From positions 1,747,944 through 1,811,943 of the forward strand of contig CAADRB010000023.1 in assembly GCA_900708905.1 (NCBI GenBank): a stretch of DNA of 64,000 nt, in the 5' to 3' direction. Made by a program: the position numbers and the translations under genes. The notes below the pieces were generated by a model. That model saw nothing but the letters and a program-made list of their open reading frames with translations. It was not told where the DNA came from and searched no databases. The DNA is from Hymenolepis diminuta. Taxonomy: Eukaryota > Platyhelminthes > Cestoda > Cyclophyllidea > Hymenolepididae. Positions 27,001-38,605 of this stretch are shown one piece after another; position 1 is the first letter of the stretch, and each line of letters opens with the position of its first letter.

Positions 27001-30000
27001 TTTTAATACTCTCCTAGGTTGTTTTGATACTAACAGGTCTTGTTTCTGCTGCTACAATCTAAGTACCGCTAGGCTACAGCTGACTCGGACCCGAAGAAGT
27101 GCAAGACGCCTTTGCCTCAATACCTCCTGACTGATAACAGTTTTCGTCTCGAATTGCTGCCAAGCTCCCATGAGAGCAGCGTGCACCCACATATTAAGAA
27201 AAGTGTCGGGCAACTTGCTTGTCGGCTTCCTTTCACTCCGGCTAGTGTATACTTAAGTGGCTCACTTTCAAATAAGTTCAACTTGTTCAGATGTTTTGAA
27301 ATAGATAGAATTCAAACCTTTTGAAGGTAATCCTTGTGGGACTTGGGAATTTTTTCCCTTGAAAATTTTGGTCATTTTCTCAGTTCGATTTCTAGTATAT
27401 AATTATCGTCTACGTCCGAGACGATTGATTCAGTTTAGTCAAATGAGAGGTCTCTAATGGAAAACGGCAAAGTTGGTGAACCTATTATCTACATTCACCA
27501 TTAGCAATGATTATTTTAGAAGAGATGGACAGAGATTTACTTCCCCTCAATTTTATCTGTTGGCTATTTTCTCTCTAAGAAAGTGCGCAACACTGAACTG
27601 AACTCGTTCCGATTCCAACTGTTGGTGTCCTTCAAATAGTGTAGTTAGGCTCATCAATTGTCATGCAGAGTATACATAATTATTTTGAGTCTTGGAAATA
27701 ACCTCCAATTACCATCCAAATATTGAATCATATAACTATTATAGCACTCTGATACTAGAAATTGATTGGGTACAGATTTAATTAAGGGTATCGCTCAAAT
27801 AAAAAATAGAAATTGAGAGCAATATGAGGATTTCGCTCTTTCAAAATCTAGAATAGCTGTGATTAGAGTTCACTTTTAATCTTATGAATGGTTAATCTGC
27901 TGTTGCGGCACAAAATTAGAGCTTTCCACTGCTCCTGGCTATCTAGGATAGTTATATATCCAACCACCCCTCTCACTATACTCCCTGCCCTATTGTACTT
28001 GGATACGTCTATTCTATTGAGATATGAAAAGGGCCGTGTGTCGAGGGTCAGTTCCCCATAGTCTTAAATAACAAACAACGGGGAGTCTCTGTGTCCTAGG
28101 TTTAAGGCAGAATACAGGATCCGTGTCAAGTAGGGGGACGGTCGAAATTAGGATTAGTGGTATGCGCATATTTTGGAAAATTTTCCATGATTATACAAGT
28201 TCTACACCAATTAAGGAGAGCGGATGACAGAAACAACCTTTTGCATCGTAATCGCAATTTGCAATTATGATTACTTTGGTATCCGTTTTACTTACACATG
28301 CATTTAATGGTCAAGTTGTATGCTCTAGTTAAAGATATTTGCTAACCAAGACTTTTGAGGAATATTCTAACAGAGCTATCCTGGTCACTTTCAATTACAA
28401 TTCTTATTATGAATGCCTCTTTCGTGGATAAGATTAACGTCGAGCATTTCTAAGCCTCTTTTCCACCCCTTCAGCAAACCGGATTCAGGTCATGTGGAGA
28501 GCAAATTGAATGCCCTGAAACGTCAGTTGCCCAAGGTAGCGGTGGCTGCTGTCTCCGAACAGAAGAGAAGCATTGACGGAGAAGACGAGCCATTTGTCCC
28601 TGAGGTTGATGAAGATGAAGAAGAAGAATCGACCGATACTGCTAAGCCGGTTAGTAGTGTCTTAATTCGTCTTACTTACCTATAGAGGGATCGCAATTTG
28701 CTCTAGTTTCTACACTCAGGCGGTCGATAAGTAATATGAACTTGCATAAATTAGTTAACCTTAAGCAAAGAAAGACTTGACTGTTGTACTTTGACTGCTA
28801 GATTCTTCAATTATGGCAATTTTCATTGCATCGAAGACTGGAGAAAAGAGGACTATCCGATAAACATGCCTGGAAGAGAATAATCTTGGACTTGCATTGG
28901 CAATTATCCTTGCATTGCAATTATCAAATCTGGCTAGGTATATGGGTATAAATATCAATTCAATCAAGTAACATAGTGATTAGAGGTGGAGCTTCAACAG
29001 GTCACCGTGCCGTTTGGGATGAGATAAAGCTGGCGAATAAGTATAGAAGTGGTTCATTCGCTAACTATACCCGTAATATAGTAGCTAGGGTAGTGATTAA
29101 CTCTCAACATTTCGTGAATTCACTCTGTGTAATATTGCTATATTACTACACTGCTTGCGGTCGGTATGCATGACCCACACAGTATTTATTATATAGATTA
29201 AATGTACTTCCTTTTTATTCGCTTAGGAGTTGATCAAAGCTGCTGATAAATCTGAAGAAGCGAGTGAAGGCAAACCAACTCAGAAACAACCATCATCTTC
29301 TGAACCCGAGGTGGTTAGTGTCTTCATGCCCATCACGCTATTTATCTAGTCCAACCCGATAGTTTGCCTTTACTTTTCAGGAGCCCAGTGGAAAGAAACC
29401 TAAACATGAGAAAAGGTCTGAGGTCTTGACAAAGGACAAGTCCATTGGAAACTCTGCTCCGTCAAAGGTTTGCGCACCACTGTTGTACTGTTTCCTCTGA
29501 CAAAGTTAAAAATTGAAAATGTAGAAACTATACAATTGGTAATTTAGAAGTCGGTGAATAATTTGGTTTTGGTTTCGTATTCATCTTCGTGATGAAGGTC
29601 TAAATCGTTCACCTCTTAAAGAGATTTTATTTCAAGTTTTTCGTTCTATCTTCTTTATGATGATAACTTCTCATGAGCTCAATTTTTATCTGTTCGAAGT
29701 TTTAAACAATATGCTCGATATCTGGATTCCAAGTTTAGCATCTTCCTCCTCAAATGCCATTTTGACGCTTGACTCGAGTTGTCTCAGCCGCTTGTTGGTC
29801 AGTAGACCCGCTACAGACAGCTGTGTGATCCTTTTAGCCATCTTTAACTGCAGAAATTTAACGAGCATTTCTTTTTCGCTCTGAATTACTAACACCATTC
29901 ACTAATTAATTTTTTGAATGGTTTGCTTTGTTTCATAGATAACAGTAAATGAAGCTCACGTTTGATAAACGTTTAAAGTAGCTTTGGGTAAATGAATTGG

Positions 30001-30590
30001 CTACAAGTTCGCTACATCTTGAGTGAGATCTTTACTGACGAGATCTTATATTCTTAAATAGATTGTGGAGCCGGAAAGCAAGATGGGAATATCTGTGGAG
30101 GAATCACCCCAGCAACAATCCTCATCCCAGGTAAAGTCAGCTAAAGTTACCAGCAGAAGAGAAGAGGAGAAAAAATCGGAGCGACCAGTTCTCGGTCCCT
30201 CCCTCCCTCCAGCTTCCATCGTTGCCCAGGTATTTGTTGTAACCACATTCTTTTCTTTGGCAAATCCGAATCACTTGAATATTTCCTTTTAGCCAAAATC
30301 ATCTGATGAGCCAACATCGATGGAAACGTACGATGAAAATATAGACGATCCCAATTTTGCCCTTTGGCTGCCCCCTCCAGGTTATTTTTAAATACTTTAC
30401 ATGTGTATCCCTGTTTTGTTAGGTGTTTGATCTGTCTGATATTTACTTGAGTGGTTACTGCGTCGTATGTGTTGCTAAGGCAAACATCAGTAGAAGTGGG
30501 GAGAAGCCTCATGTAGTATCTCGTTATTTCTCCGTTTCAGATCAGACTGGAGATGGCATAACGGAATTGAACAAGAAATATGGTTATTAA
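22126..30590 (+). CDS. SLC4A1AP: Kanadaptin (SLC4A1AP), FHA-domain protein
   Basis: Fourteen exons: 22,126-22,308, 22,383-22,953, 22,997-23,189, 24,368-24,501, 24,574-24,791, 25,596-25,665, 25,741-25,812, 26,711-26,906, 28,475-28,649, 29,227-29,313, 29,381-29,467, 30,062-30,229, 30,293-30,380, 30,541-30,590; about 763 aa. The exon 10 donor may be 3 nt earlier. An FHA domain (about 85-192; GRQ, SISRAHAVLQ, STHGTFVNK) is followed by a double-stranded-RNA-binding-like region (about 280-355; DPKKTLKSFFDREG to KKKEAIAACALEACRMLD), coiled-coil and acidic parts, and the diagnostic tail ALWLPPPG..TGDGITELNKKYGY. Kanadaptin is a mainly nuclear protein first found as a partner of the AE1 anion exchanger; FHA domains bind phosphothreonine. 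Exons 10 and 11 are both 29 codons. Exons 9-14 lie in the left palindrome arm. Confidence 0.93.
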
Positions 30591-30619
30591 AATGCCATAT
30601 CAAGTTATTTTCGCTGTAT

Positions 30620-30625
30620 AATAAA
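30620..30625 (+). terminator. Kanadaptin poly(A) signal AATAAA
   Basis: AATAAA 30 bp after the kanadaptin stop codon. The mirror copy is at 43,359-43,364 on the minus strand. Confidence 0.7.
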
Positions 30626-30959
30626 TATGTAAATTTGAATTTTCTTTGATTTTTTGTGCTTACCAATTATATCTGGTATCTTACGGATCCGATCTGTATT
30701 TGTCTTCCTGGAAGTTTTGTGATTTACGTAGTGATATTCTAAGATGTTATTCAATTGTTTGTGTAATTATATAGGGATTTATTGGGGGGAGGGGGGAGTG
30801 AAGACCGCACTTATTATCGTAAAATTTCAATTAGGATGAAATGGCAAGGAAAAATTGACCTCAAATTAAAATAATTTTGTTAGTTGCTTATGGAAGTGAC
30901 TGCCAATGTTCTGAAATTGTGGGTGCAGTTTAATTATATCTGAATGTAAAAATCTTAGA

Positions 30960-31260
30960 TTCTATTTCCAATCCCATTTGGGAAGGGTACTCGAAACACC
31001 TGACTTGGGTAGATAGAAAGTATCCCGGAGCCGCTTTTACGAGAAGTTCACATTTCACCACATCTCGTGTTGGTTAGAATTAACCAGTACAGTTGTCCGT
31101 CACTAAATGTGCACGATTGACTCTGGTCTCGTGACCTCAGACTTGACATTGGCACACGCTGGCCGCTAGCCATTGACGCCCAATCACAATTAATTTCCAA
31201 ATTCACTTAGGAAAGCGTTTTCCAACAATCACGTTGGGTAGAGAAATAGCACCATAGTGC
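30960..31260 (-). mobile_element. SINE-like tRNA-derived element, degraded
   Basis: On the minus strand this region has a tRNA-like head (TGGCTAGCGG, then GGTCACGAGACC as a weak B box). It shares with the SINE at 53,306-53,539 the block ACTGGTTAATTC and the 3' block ending CCAAATGGGATTG. Just before the head sits another 3' end (GAAAACGCTTTCCTAA), so two units may be joined. The mirror copy in the right arm is at about 42,724-43,024, plus strand. Confidence 0.45.
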
Positions 31261-31667
31261 CTTCCCGGCAGGGAATTCTAATTCTGCCACTCTATTTATT
31301 AGCAAGATTGGCGATTCCGCTTACTAGATATGTACCGATGGACATCTTACCTGTGGTCTCTGGCATCCCAAACCAGTACCAGAACACATCTGAACGTACT
31401 TATTCTTTCCTGCTCTTAATTTCATCTTATTATTACATGACTCTGGTTTACTGATACTCATCAGCTTTTTAAACGGAATTTTCAATGTATTTACGTCAGT
31501 TAGAGGTTTTGCATCTACTTTAGGTAGTCAAAACCCGGTCCGCTTCTTTTTATCCTTCATGGTTTAAGCTAATTTTGGTCGGATGTCTAGGAAATACCTA
31601 CAAATCAATTTCATGGATTAAGAAAACAAATATAAGATCAAATTAATTTAAATACTCTAAATATTTT

Positions 31668-31673
31668 TTTATT
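31668..31673 (-). terminator. PACRG poly(A) signal
   Basis: Minus-strand AATAAA (TTTATT on plus) about 87 bp after the PACRG stop codon. Confidence 0.6.
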
Positions 31674-31759
31674 CAAAGGTTCAGTGCGTAAATTACGAAA
31701 TCTTATGCAAGGATAAAAGTAATAAATTCAAGATCATGATGACAATCAGATGCAATATC

Positions 31760-32435
31760 TCATTGTAGCAGACTGGATTCATATACTGGAACCATGTATT
31801 TAATATTGAAATAAGCGTACTCTCCACCATTTCTTTCGAGTATTCTCAGAGTTTCATCTATCATATCACCAATGTTTTCATTTCTGCGCTGACTGTATTC
31901 AATACCATCTCCAATATTCTTATTACAGTTTAAATAGTAATTAAACATTGGTAGAATTTGCCTGTAGTATGGCACAAGAGCTTCACCTATGCCTTGATGA
32001 GAAGCTACTAGTTCCTGTAGAACCTTCATAACATTGCAACATATACGCTTGTTGCGAGTTGCCAATGCTTTTTTGATGGGCATGATAAGTTGTGGAATTA
32101 GGGGCAAGATTTTGCTACCTCCATTTGATAGCATAAATTTAATTCCTTCAACAATAGATAATTGTAAGTCAAATACCTTCAGAGACAACAAAAGTGTAAG
32201 GATATTTTACTTCGTCTAGTCCATCAAAAAATGTGGGTAGCATATGGGAGTAATCAATTTGATCGTGCGTTTTCTTCCACGATAGAATCTTTTTGCCCTT
32301 TTCGTTGTATGATATTACAATCGGAATATCACCCCGCTCATAAAATAAACGAAATAGTGATTTTGGCTTCCGATTACAATTAGGTAACTGTTTACACTCT
32401 TCGATCTCTTCGCTTGTACACCACAAATCCGACAT
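31760..32435 (-). CDS. PACRG: Parkin co-regulated gene protein (PACRG)
   Basis: Two exons, 32,435-32,177 and 32,145-31,760, split by a 31-bp intron whose read-through would hit a TGA; 214 aa. After a short unique N-terminus, the ParcG domain fills the protein: [63 protein letters not shown] and the end [14 protein letters not shown] all match human PACRG closely. The long, poorly conserved N-terminus of vertebrate PACRG is missing. PACRG is a microtubule inner protein that, with FAP20/CFAP20, forms the inner junction of ciliary doublets. It is head to head with LRRC23, another axonemal gene, and convergent with kanadaptin. An identical copy is in the right arm. Confidence 0.95.
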
Positions 32436-32619
32436 ATTTTTCTGCGTCTGATATCGTGTTTGCTGGGTTAAACAAAAATGTCGCTACGCATTGTCAAGAT
32501 CAAAATTTTTATCATCAAAATTTAAAATGTATTAATAAAATGATGGCTTGTTTCAGACTCTTTTGTATATATTATTACATAGCAACATTGTACATGAATA
32601 CAAATGTGTTTTCGTCACG
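32436..32619. promoter_or_regulatory. Bidirectional PACRG-LRRC23 promoter region
   Basis: Only 184 bp lie between the two start codons, so both genes must share this region. At 32,575-32,586 the minus strand reads GTTGCTATGTAA. Its first half fits the RFX X-box half-site (GTTGCC/T AT); the second half fits poorly, so this is a candidate half-site only. No TATA box in a convincing place was seen. Confidence 0.5.
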
Positions 32620-35378
32620 ATGTCATCTACTGAAGAAACTGCTAACGAAGGTAGACACGAAAATGATGAAGAAAATGAGTCTGAGACTAGTAAAACGGCA
32701 TCTGAAAGCATAAGTGAGATGAAAGATGCTGAAATCAAGCCAGTGGTAAATCTTAATTACTCGAAAACACATTAATTATAGATTATTCCGGATAAACCTT
32801 TGACGAGGGAAATAGCAGCATCCTGCCTTTCTTTACTCAGCAGATTGGGCTACGGATTCTCGCATGCATTCATAAAATTTAATTGCGTAAATAAGTTAGT
32901 TCAGGATTAATTGGTAATATTTATTATTAAATGATAATGTAATACTTATATCTTGGGGACTTATTTTTATATTCACATCTATTATTACCGTATTCGTGTT
33001 TTAGGAGGGTAACAGATATCAATATTCTGGAGAATTTTAAATTTCTCCGTTTCGTTACTCTAAGCCACAACTACATTTCTGATTTAACTCCCCTTTTCGC
33101 TGCGGAATATTTAATGTATCTGAAGGCCAATAATAATCGCATTACTGTGCCTGGTACAAATAAGAACTTGCAATATCTTCAATTCATGGATCTTTCCTAC
33201 AACAAACTCAGGTCTACTGATTACATCAATCATGGTCGTCTGAAACACCTTATCCTAAATAGTAAGATCTATCAATCTGTCATGATAACAGAGTTAACCT
33301 ATACTGATCATCAAATCACACATTATATTATTAGATAATGAAATTGAAACTCTCTGTGGAATTGACGCACCTCCACTTAATCAGTTTAAACTTCGTTCTC
33401 TTGAGACGTTAGAATTACATGGGAATAAAATCGCATCCACAGATGGGCTTGAAAATCTATTCGACCTAAAAACGCTTTATTGCAGTGGAAACCTCTTGCG
33501 TAGTGTTGGAGATCTCTCGAAAATGCAAGGACTCGTAACACTTTATCTAATGGATAACCATATCCAACATTTAGATGGATTTATTAACGGTCTTCCAAAA
33601 CTTAAATACCTAAACTTAGGGTAGATACCTCTTCAAAATTAATGATAAATGCGTATTTAAGTGGAAACTTGTTAGAGCGATGGACTGAAGTGAGGAAAAT
33701 ATCCTATCTGCCTTCTTTGAGAATACTTATCCTAAGCGGTAGGTAAATTTGTTCCCATCTTATTTTTTCATACAGTCGCTAGATTAAAGTTGTGTAAGTA
33801 AAAAAGAATATTTCGGAAGATAGCATTTAGTGATGCTGATGAAATTACGCCTCCTTATCCATTGACTACCATTAATGAGTATTTGTCTGACGAAGATTTT
33901 TCTTCCAATAATTACCAATCTTACTTACATTTTGAGTATTTTGCCATGAATCTTAGGTGAAAAGAAAAGGATGGAAGAAAGCTTCCGCACCTTTTGAAAT
34001 AGGCAATAGGCCTTTATAAATTGTGATTTATTAACGTCGAATATTCATGGCAATATTGATTAATAAATAGCCCAAGTTTATGGAAACATCAGTTCGATAT
34101 AGGCTTGCTAAAGTCATGGAAAATTTTATGGCAGAAAACGCGATATTTATTAACCTAAAGTTTTAATGAGACATTCTTTAAATATTAAAGCACATTTTTA
34201 CAGGTAATCCGATTACCGGTCGAGACAATTACCGCTATATTACATTGGGTATGATGAATAAACTCCAACGTCTAGATAGAAAAAAGACAACACCAGAGGA
34301 AATCTTAAACTCCCGTATATTTTTCCAAACGCTTGTAAGTGTTGTATCTATCATTTGTAACGGCTAAAGTAGGCTTAGAATTGGTTAAAAAAGGAGGCCT
34401 TTTTGAAAAATCACTTATATTATCCATATTGTTACTAAGTAAATGCATTGGTGACGTTTAGGTGGTGTCAAAATCTATTGGAATTTTTACGTCAGAATAA
34501 ACACACGATACTAATGCGCCAAATCGAACGGAAAGTTAGCGCAGTCTTTTCTTAATTCAAAATTAAGATGGTGGGGAAATATTTTTCATCGATTCCATCG
34601 GAAACTTACATGCATTAAATACACCACAATAATGAAATGAGAAAAATGAGAATGAAGATTGTAACAAAGAAAGAGAACAGTGCGTCCGTGCGGTGATTAA
34701 GGGAGCTGAGATGCGCCATATAGGCTAAATTATTGTAAGCGTAGTTGGCCTTAAGATGGGCAAACAGCAAGTGTTACGTGATAATCAGGTTAGTATGTGA
34801 CCTGAACGATGCACGGAGAATATATCTCCTTCGGAATAATGCGAAGTGTTGCCGAACCTCCATAATTACGGTATCTAATATAATCCGTTTGAATAAATTC
34901 ACATTTGTTCGACTTCTTCCTAATAACTCTTTGTGCCAGAACTTACCGTAAGTTTAGGAATTCTTCGACACATGTCTAACCTAATTTGACATTTTGTATT
35001 ACACATTATAAAATTGTTGATAAATTAGTCTGCACAAATATTGCAAAGGATTTCTCTGTATTCCCATGTGTATTCCCATGATTAATGAACTGATTTCATA
35101 CCTACAGATCTATGAATTAAACCAGGTTATAAATCTGTAGAAAATCAGTGATTATAAGGTCACCACAGCAGTCTTGTGTGCAAATAGTATAATTACATGC
35201 ATGTGAACAGGATGAAGGATATATTGATGAAGATGCTGAAGAGGAGATCCGAGATGGTGAAGAGATCGCTGAAGAAGGTATGGAGGTAGAAGATAATAAG
35301 GAGTCGGCCGTGGATGATGAGAAATTTGAATCTGATATTGAAGAAGATGAAGAAGAGATAATAGAAGATAGAAACTGA
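32620..35378 (+). CDS. LRRC23: Leucine-rich repeat protein 23 (radial spoke protein)
   Basis: Seven exons: 32,620-32,745, 32,782-32,894, 33,005-33,261, 33,335-33,620, 33,662-33,738, 34,204-34,334, 35,211-35,378; 385 aa (human about 343). An acidic N-terminus (1-42) precedes PLTREIAASCLSLLSRLG, which matches human LRRC23, then about eight leucine-rich repeats (LxxLxLxxNxI) at about 80-300 and the cap MNKLQRLDRKKTTPEEI. The last exon adds a strongly acidic tail (about 331-385). In other animals LRRC23 is part of the radial spoke 3 head and is needed for sperm motility. Here it may act in sperm and flame-cell axonemes. Introns 1 and 4 are 36 and 41 bp. An identical copy is at 41,364-38,606 in the right arm. 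Confidence 0.9.
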
Positions 35379-36991
35379 GAATAATGAGGTTTGTGGTAAA
35401 TTAATTTAGTGAGAATATGCATACATATAGTATCCTAATTCTACCTTACCTTTTAGGATTGACGCTTAGAGCTGGCGTTATTTATAGAGGATATTTTATT
35501 AATTGTTGAAAATGAAACACTAAAAAATTACAAACGTTTAAGTAAATTTGTTGTGGCGAGAATCGAATATACTATGCAAATACAATATTTGGGATTTATA
35601 TTGTTGAAATGGAAACAAACCCCTATTGGAAGTCCCATAATTGCCTAAAATATAATTATGTAATTCATTCGGACTACTCTAGATCTCGTCATAGTGAGCT
35701 GATATACAAAGTGATAATTATTAAGGTAGAGAAATTCATGAGATTAGATTCCTACATATTATTGTTTACATGCTGCAGTATATATATATATATATATATA
35801 GCACTCTATTCCCCAGTATATTGTATTCATGTAGTACGAGTGCTGGAGAAATGAAGTATTTCAAAAACTGCATAATGGGCTAACGCAGAATAATAGGGTG
35901 ACCCTGAATAATTGCATTGAATGATGCATTCGGAGTTATTTTACAGGCGGTCTAGCCAATCAGGAGCCATTTATACATTAAGCTAATTCAATATACATAA
36001 GAAACCATCTGAATTAATAGGGGACATGAACGATACCGTCTACACAATTGTTTTGAGGGCGTTTCGAGACATTAGCGTTATGCAGGAGGAGCAGCATTGT
36101 TTTAACGGCTATGATTAATTCTGGAAATATACGAAACGATCTCGTTAACGGATATAACTCAACGCGTTTCGAGACACAAAAATTAGCAAACGAACCCGTG
36201 GGGAGTGGGGTAGTATTTAATTGAGTGGCATAACTGAGGAGAGATAGGGAATGGGAGGATGGCATACACACAAGGAAGGAAAATGTCAATAATGTTTCAA
36301 GAATAGCTTGGAGCACTGTCAATAAGAATGTTTTTCTCAAAATTAACAATAGTTTACTGATATGACTAGCTCTTCTAGTAGGTAGTCGACACTTAGATTT
36401 CCTAAGTAGTCGCACAAGTTACTTATACAAACCGACCAAACCCAAATATCAGTACAAGACACAAGTTCGGAATATAGGCCGCTCGTATCGCACACTTTAC
36501 ATTTTGAATAAAAGGGAGTTAAAAGAAGCGGGAAATTAAAGGTGGAAAATAAAAATCTTAGATAAAAGAACTACTTTTAAGAAAATATTGTTTTCTTCTA
36601 ATAACTCCACCGTTCATATATTTGATTACCCGTCCTTCTTAGTTGTCGGATCAACCGGGAGATAGGAAGTAGGCCAACGAATCCTGGTATGCGAATGAGG
36701 GTGGAGGGATAATATCTTGGGATACATCGGGGAAAACAGTTTATTTGTGGGGGTGAGATAGCTGTAAGGTAGAGAATGCAAAGAATTAATATCAAAAATG
36801 ACCATCTACAGAATAACGTCCTCCAAAATTTGAGAAAACAAATAATCTTGGTCTGAGTTGTTTGCGATCGTGAACACAAATGTCCTTACCTCGTCTGAGA
36901 TAACACTCCCCTGTTTATCGGGTTCTACCGCATAGAAGATTCTAGGCTACGGCGTTCGTCATGACAACATTTGTTGCACTTCTGGCACAGG
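35379..36991. other. Repeat-rich region up to the palindrome centre
   Basis: Contains a (TA)n tract at about 35,778-35,800, two unrecognised minus-strand open frames (36,014-36,415, 133 codons; 36,598-36,879, 93 codons) and a dispersed repeat at 36,506-36,600. The open frames lack known motifs and may belong to a mobile element. Confidence 0.5.
36506..36600 (+). repeat. Dispersed repeat, copy near palindrome centre
   Basis: About 95 bp closely related to 58,205-58,300 in the same orientation: both begin GAATAAAAGGGA and share TTAAAAGAAGC and GGTGGAAAATAAA. Sequence to the left is weakly alike for another 80 bp. Mirror copy at 37,384-37,478. Element class unknown. Confidence 0.6.
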
Positions 36992-36992
36992 N
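36992..36992. other. Single-N gap at the palindrome centre
   Basis: One N separates two arms that are reverse complements right up to it (CTGGCACAGG, N, CCTGTGCCAG). A one-base gap placed exactly on a symmetry axis looks like a scaffold join, not a sequenced base. Confidence 0.9.
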
Positions 36993-38605
36993 CCTGTGCC
37001 AGAAGTGCAACAAATGTTGTCATGACGAACGCCGTAGCCTAGAATCTTCTATGCGGTAGAACCCGATAAACAGGGGAGTGTTATCTCAGACGAGGTAAGG
37101 ACATTTGTGTTCACGATCGCAAACAACTCAGACCAAGATTATTTGTTTTCTCAAATTTTGGAGGACGTTATTCTGTAGATGGTCATTTTTGATATTAATT
37201 CTTTGCATTCTCTACCTTACAGCTATCTCACCCCCACAAATAAACTGTTTTCCCCGATGTATCCCAAGATATTATCCCTCCACCCTCATTCGCATACCAG
37301 GATTCGTTGGCCTACTTCCTATCTCCCGGTTGATCCGACAACTAAGAAGGACGGGTAATCAAATATATGAACGGTGGAGTTATTAGAAGAAAACAATATT
37401 TTCTTAAAAGTAGTTCTTTTATCTAAGATTTTTATTTTCCACCTTTAATTTCCCGCTTCTTTTAACTCCCTTTTATTCAAAATGTAAAGTGTGCGATACG
37501 AGCGGCCTATATTCCGAACTTGTGTCTTGTACTGATATTTGGGTTTGGTCGGTTTGTATAAGTAACTTGTGCGACTACTTAGGAAATCTAAGTGTCGACT
37601 ACCTACTAGAAGAGCTAGTCATATCAGTAAACTATTGTTAATTTTGAGAAAAACATTCTTATTGACAGTGCTCCAAGCTATTCTTGAAACATTATTGACA
37701 TTTTCCTTCCTTGTGTGTATGCCATCCTCCCATTCCCTATCTCTCCTCAGTTATGCCACTCAATTAAATACTACCCCACTCCCCACGGGTTCGTTTGCTA
37801 ATTTTTGTGTCTCGAAACGCGTTGAGTTATATCCGTTAACGAGATCGTTTCGTATATTTCCAGAATTAATCATAGCCGTTAAAACAATGCTGCTCCTCCT
37901 GCATAACGCTAATGTCTCGAAACGCCCTCAAAACAATTGTGTAGACGGTATCGTTCATGTCCCCTATTAATTCAGATGGTTTCTTATGTATATTGAATTA
38001 GCTTAATGTATAAATGGCTCCTGATTGGCTAGACCGCCTGTAAAATAACTCCGAATGCATCATTCAATGCAATTATTCAGGGTCACCCTATTATTCTGCG
38101 TTAGCCCATTATGCAGTTTTTGAAATACTTCATTTCTCCAGCACTCGTACTACATGAATACAATATACTGGGGAATAGAGTGCTATATATATATATATAT
38201 ATATACTGCAGCATGTAAACAATAATATGTAGGAATCTAATCTCATGAATTTCTCTACCTTAATAATTATCACTTTGTATATCAGCTCACTATGACGAGA
38301 TCTAGAGTAGTCCGAATGAATTACATAATTATATTTTAGGCAATTATGGGACTTCCAATAGGGGTTTGTTTCCATTTCAACAATATAAATCCCAAATATT
38401 GTATTTGCATAGTATATTCGATTCTCGCCACAACAAATTTACTTAAACGTTTGTAATTTTTTAGTGTTTCATTTTCAACAATTAATAAAATATCCTCTAT
38501 AAATAACGCCAGCTCTAAGCGTCAATCCTAAAAGGTAAGGTAGAATTAGGATACTATATGTATGCATATTCTCACTAAATTAATTTACCACAAACCTCAT
38601 TATTC

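Larger units (their letters stand above)
30591..31759. other. Kanadaptin-PACRG convergent intergenic region
   Basis: Holds the kanadaptin 3' UTR with AATAAA at 30,620-30,625, then SINE-like sequence (about 30,960-31,260, minus orientation), then the PACRG 3' UTR. Short open frames here show no family motif. Confidence 0.6.
27584..36991 (+). repeat. Left arm of 18.8-kb palindrome
   Basis: Reads as the reverse complement of 36,993-46,400; position x pairs with 73,984 minus x. Long translated segments (kanadaptin exons, PACRG, LRRC23) are identical in both arms, and direct comparison near the outer end shows only two mismatches, both in the last 40 bp. The arm starts at a TGCGCA hexamer inside kanadaptin intron 8. 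Confidence 0.95.

Noticed and set aside
33836..33958. Open segment in LRRC23 intron 5 with acceptor-like and donor-like ends
   Set aside because: Its reading frame does not fit: exon 5 ends in phase 1 and exon 6 needs phase 1, but this segment needs phase 2 on both sides. Direct joining of exons 5 and 6 restores the conserved LILSGNPITG repeat.
36014..36879. Two minus-strand open frames (133 and 93 codons) as a possible gene
   Set aside because: No motif, no linking splice sites seen, and they lie beside interspersed repeat. Their duplication in the right arm is only the palindrome.
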